A DNA stretch of 17,091 nucleotides from JAXDLK01 sp034666665 (lineage in GTDB: Bacteria > Desulfobacterota > Binatia > JACPRU01), in contig JAXDLK010000012.1 of assembly GCA_034666665.1 (NCBI GenBank), forward strand, positions 1 to 17,091. The letters run 5' to 3'. Below the pieces are notes generated by a model, which was not told the origin of the DNA, did not search any database, and saw nothing but the letters and a program-made list of their open reading frames with translations. The position numbers and the translations under genes were made by a program. This document shows positions 14,657 to 17,091 of this stretch, in pieces; the first letter of the stretch is position 1, and each line of letters begins with the position of its first letter.

Positions 14657-15181
14657 CTACTGGAGGACGACGAAGTGGGCGCGACGGTTCTGCAGGAAGC
14701 AGTCTTCGGTCTGCTCGCGACAGGTCGGCAGCTCCTCGCCGTAGCTGATCGTCGACAGCCGCTCCGCGCCGATGCCGAGCGTCGCCAGGTAGTCCTTTGC
14801 GGCTTTCGCCCGCTTCGCGCCGAGCGCCAGGTTGTACTCGACGGTGCCGCGCTCGTCACAGTGGCCCTCGATCTCGACCCGCTTCTCGGAGTTCTCCTTC
14901 AGCCAGTTCGCATTCGTCTGCAGCGTCGAACGAGCATCCTGACGGAGCTCGTACGAGTCGTAGTCGAAGTGAACGTCCGCCAGCGGGCCGCCGGCGCCGG
15001 GTTCGAGTCCCTGCTTGAAACGCTCGAGGCTGCCGCCACCGAGATCGCCGCTGTTGGGACCCGAGCCTGCCTGGGGTCCTCCGAACTCGTCGGGCTTCGG
15101 CTTCTTGCTCGGACACCCGAGCAGCAGAAACGCCAAGGCCCCGACCGCCAACCCCATCGACGCCTTCCGCACTTCGATCAT
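14657..15181 (-). CDS. pal: Peptidoglycan-associated lipoprotein Pal
   Basis: Pal anchors the outer membrane to peptidoglycan and is relocated by TolB. I start it at ATG 15181-15179, giving 174 aa: a signal peptide MIEVRKASMGLAVGALAFLL followed by LGC, with Cys23 lipidated; a Gly/Pro/Ser-rich linker; then the OmpA-like domain (about 68-174) with VHFDYDSYEL and the peptidoglycan-binding GHCDERGTVEYNLALGAKRA. A longer frame to 15256 would overlap tolB by 38 nt and bury the signal peptide. AAGGGAA about 9 nt upstream supports the chosen start. A TCREQTEDCFLQNRRAHFV tail closes the domain, with two Cys that could pair. Confidence 0.96.
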   Translation of the reverse strand: MIEVRKASMGLAVGALAFLLLGCPSKKPKPDEFGGPQAGSGPNSGDLGGGSLERFKQGLEPGAGGPLADVHFDYDSYELRQDARSTLQTNANWLKENSEKRVEIEGHCDERGTVEYNLALGAKRAKAAKDYLATLGIGAERLSTISYGEELPTCREQTEDCFLQNRRAHFVVLQ

Positions 15182-15218
15182 CGAAACTGTTCCCTTCTGC
15201 TCTACGGACCGACCTGCG

Positions 15219-16535
15219 CTACGGAAGCCGCGGCGACCAGGCCGGGCTGGTATCATCTCCCCCAGTCTTGGTCAATTGAACTTGGTGCGCTCCCGCGACG
15301 TCCGTGAGGAACAGCACCGGCTTGCCGAGGCGCGTCGAGCTGAACACCAGATATCTCCCGTCCGGTGAGAACGAGGGATCCTCGTTGTTCCCCTGTCCGG
15401 ACGTGAGCTGCTTCGCCTGGCGCGAGCCGACGTCGACGGTGAAGATGTTGAAGCCACGATCGCGGCTCACGTAGGCGACGACGCCCCCCTTCGGTGACCA
15501 CGACGGCGACGTGTTGTAGCTGCCCTCGAAGGTGAGTCGCTGCTGCCCGGACCCGTCGGCGCCCATCACGTAGATCTGCGGTCCGCCGGCACGCGAGGAT
15601 ACGAACGCGATCCTCGAACCGTCCGGCGACCACGACGGCGACACGTCGATCTCGGGTCCACTCGTCAGCTGCTTCACGACCTGGCCGCTCGTATCGAGGA
15701 GGAAGATGTCGGCGTTCCCATTGCGCTCGAGGCTGATCGCGATCCGGCGGCCGTCCGGAGACCACCGTCCGCCGAGATTCAGGCCGTGAATCGCCGAGAG
15801 CCGCTGCTCCGCGCGCGACACCAGGTCCAGGCGATAGAGGCTCGGGTTCCCGTCCTTGAACGAGGTGAAGAGGATCGAGGACGCCTCGGGGTGCCACGAG
15901 GGTGCCAGGTTGATCGTGCGATTGCTCGTGAGCTGCGCCATCTCGTACCCGTCGACGGACATCGCGAAGACTTCCTTCGCCCGTCCGGCGCGACGCGAGA
16001 CGAAGCCGATGCGCGAGTCGAACGGGCCGGTCTCGCCGGTCACGTACTTCAGCACCGCATCGGCGAAGCGGCGGGCGACGCGCGGGAGGTCTTCCTCCGA
16101 GGCATGGTACCGCTGCCCGCCCACCTGACTCTGCTGGTAGACGTCGTACATCCGCGCCTCGACCTCGATGCCCGTGGCGCCGACCGCGATCGTTCCCTTG
16201 ATCAATGCCGCGGCGCCGAGCGAGCGCCAGCTGCCGAAGTTGATCTGCTCGAGGGCGACCGGTGTGGACCCCTCGATGTACGCCTTCGGGTCGACCACCT
16301 GGAAGAAGCCCGAGAGGATCAGGTTCCGCGAGAGGATCTCGGAGAATCTCTGTCCCGCTCCGCGGTCGTCGCCCGCGAGCGGCGACACCGCGATCTGCAT
16401 GCGCGTCGCGCCCGGTTGGACGATCCTTCCGGTCACCTGCGCTGCGGCGACCCCGGGGAGCCATGCCGCGAGCGCGACGACGGCAGCCGCCGCCCGCGCC
16501 TTCCGTCCGATCCACTCCGCACGCTTCAATTCCAC
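15219..16535 (-). CDS. tolB: Tol-Pal system periplasmic protein TolB
   Basis: TolB is a periplasmic beta-propeller protein that shuttles between TolA and Pal. The start is taken as GTG 16535-16533 because GGAGGG lies 5 nt upstream and the product then begins with a normal Sec signal peptide: basic MELKRAEWIGRKAR, an Ala-rich core, and likely cleavage near GVAAA-QVTG. The 438-aa protein has the N-terminal TolB domain (about 33-165) and a propeller with repeated SWSPDGSRIAF-type blades (about 190-435). An upstream in-frame GTG at 16574 would add 13 residues without a binding site. It follows tolA by 54 nt. Confidence 0.95.
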   Translation of the reverse strand: MELKRAEWIGRKARAAAAVVALAAWLPGVAAAQVTGRIVQPGATRMQIAVSPLAGDDRGAGQRFSEILSRNLILSGFFQVVDPKAYIEGSTPVALEQINFGSWRSLGAAALIKGTIAVGATGIEVEARMYDVYQQSQVGGQRYHASEEDLPRVARRFADAVLKYVTGETGPFDSRIGFVSRRAGRAKEVFAMSVDGYEMAQLTSNRTINLAPSWHPEASSILFTSFKDGNPSLYRLDLVSRAEQRLSAIHGLNLGGRWSPDGRRIAISLERNGNADIFLLDTSGQVVKQLTSGPEIDVSPSWSPDGSRIAFVSSRAGGPQIYVMGADGSGQQRLTFEGSYNTSPSWSPKGGVVAYVSRDRGFNIFTVDVGSRQAKQLTSGQGNNEDPSFSPDGRYLVFSSTRLGKPVLFLTDVAGAHQVQLTKTGGDDTSPAWSPRLP

Positions 16536-16540
16536 GTCAG

Positions 16541-16546
16541 CCCTCC
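16541..16546 (-). promoter_or_regulatory. Ribosome binding site that fixes the tolB GTG start
   Basis: GGAGGG on the minus strand, 5 nt before the GTG at 16535. It selects this start over the in-frame GTG at 16574. Confidence 0.8.
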
Positions 16547-16589
16547 GCCCGCACGAACCCCTCGAGGGTAGCACCCGTCGCGCCTCGTC

Positions 16590-17091
16590 TCATCCACCTG
16601 CTGCGAGCTCGCCGGAAACGAAGTCGAGGAGATAGTTCGCGAACACCTCGCGATACTTCTCCGGCGGCGGCGGCAGGGGAGTCGATCCACGGATCGCGCG
16701 CAGCACCGAATCGTCGTACGTGCCATCGCGCGACCCTTGGACGAGATGGACGTCGAGAATGTTTCCGGCGTCGTCGATGCGGAACCCGACGCGAGCCGTG
16801 AGGTTCGGATCCGACCCGACCCAGGTCCAGTGCTGCTTGATCGTTCGCTCCACCTGGTTCTTGTAGATGATGAACTCGAGGCCCATGAGGATGCCACCAC
16901 CGCCGCCGTCGCCCCCGGTGCCGAGCGCGGCGCCCTTGCCCGGCTCGGTGCCGCCGAGGCCCGCCGCCTCGTCGGCGGTACCGCGCCGGCCGAGCTTGCC
17001 GACCGCATCCTGAATCCGGCGGTCGCGCGCGAGCGAGGCGACTTGCTCGGCGTGCTGCTTTCTCTCCGCCCGTTCGGCTTCGGCGCGCGCC
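16590..17091 (-). CDS. tolA: TolA (TonB C-terminal domain), C-terminal part; cut by window edge
   Basis: TolA spans the periplasm and transmits energy from TolQR to TolB and Pal. The frame is open to the right window edge, about 167 codons. Reading inward from the edge: an Ala/Glu/Arg-rich helical stretch (ARAEAERAERKQ), a short linker with GKLGRRGTADE, a Gly-rich hinge (TGGDGGGG), then the TonB-like domain: NQVERTIKQHWTW, RVGFRIDDAGNILDVHLVQGS and STPLPPPPEKYREVF. This is the usual order of TolA domains II and III, and tolB-pal-cpoB follow. An ATG at 16886 is internal, not the true start. A TonB paralogue is the alternative, made unlikely by context. Confidence 0.92.
   Translation of the reverse strand, partial: ARAEAERAERKQHAEQVASLARDRRIQDAVGKLGRRGTADEAAGLGGTEPGKGAALGTGGDGGGGGILMGLEFIIYKNQVERTIKQHWTWVGSDPNLTARVGFRIDDAGNILDVHLVQGSRDGTYDDSVLRAIRGSTPLPPPPEKYREVFANYLLDFVSGELAAGG

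Overview
This is a GC-rich (roughly two-thirds G+C), densely packed bacterial chromosome segment. All 20 protein genes I accept, and one leader-peptide ORF, lie on the minus strand, so the functional order runs from high to low coordinates. The gene content (Tol-Pal, CdsA/PssA/Psd, RseP, Rho) indicates a diderm (Gram-negative) organism. The order rpsB-tsf-pyrH-frr-uppS-cdsA-rseP followed by ilvN-ilvC-psd-pssA-leuA resembles the arrangement I recall from Geobacter-like Deltaproteobacteria (Desulfobacterota and relatives). I place it there only tentatively; Myxococcota, Binatota or a similar high-GC phylum is also possible.

Layout in transcription order. (1) Envelope block, 17091-13773: the end of tolA, then tolB, pal and cpoB, which link outer membrane, peptidoglycan and inner membrane. 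(2) A 239-nt gap, then ribF (FMN/FAD synthesis) and rluD (23S rRNA pseudouridine synthase). (3) rho, with a probable promoter of its own and a C-rich leader of about 190 nt. (4) A translation/lipid block, 9969-3391: rpsB, tsf, pyrH, frr, uppS, cdsA, rseP, tsaB and a small YdcH-like gene. (5) Branched-chain amino acid and phospholipid genes: ilvN, ilvC, psd, pssA. Spacing is very tight (1-nt TGATG overlaps, 4-nt ATGA and TTGA overlaps), pointing to translational coupling. cdsA, pssA and psd together make a complete route from phosphatidic acid to phosphatidylethanolamine.

(6) The most interesting part is the 283-nt gap between pssA and leuA. It holds a probable promoter with a perfect TTGACA box, a 30-codon leader ORF with seven Leu codons among eleven consecutive codons, a ladder of mutually exclusive RNA helices, and an intrinsic terminator ending about 30 nt before leuA. 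This is a ribosome-mediated leucine attenuator controlling leuA separately from the ilv genes upstream. Only the first 30 codons of leuA are in the window.

Other points: ilvN has no adjacent ilvB; dxr is absent from its common place between cdsA and rseP; several genes start with GTG or TTG; the cpoB product is predicted to be a lipoprotein. I see no mobile elements, CRISPR arrays, rRNA or tRNA genes.
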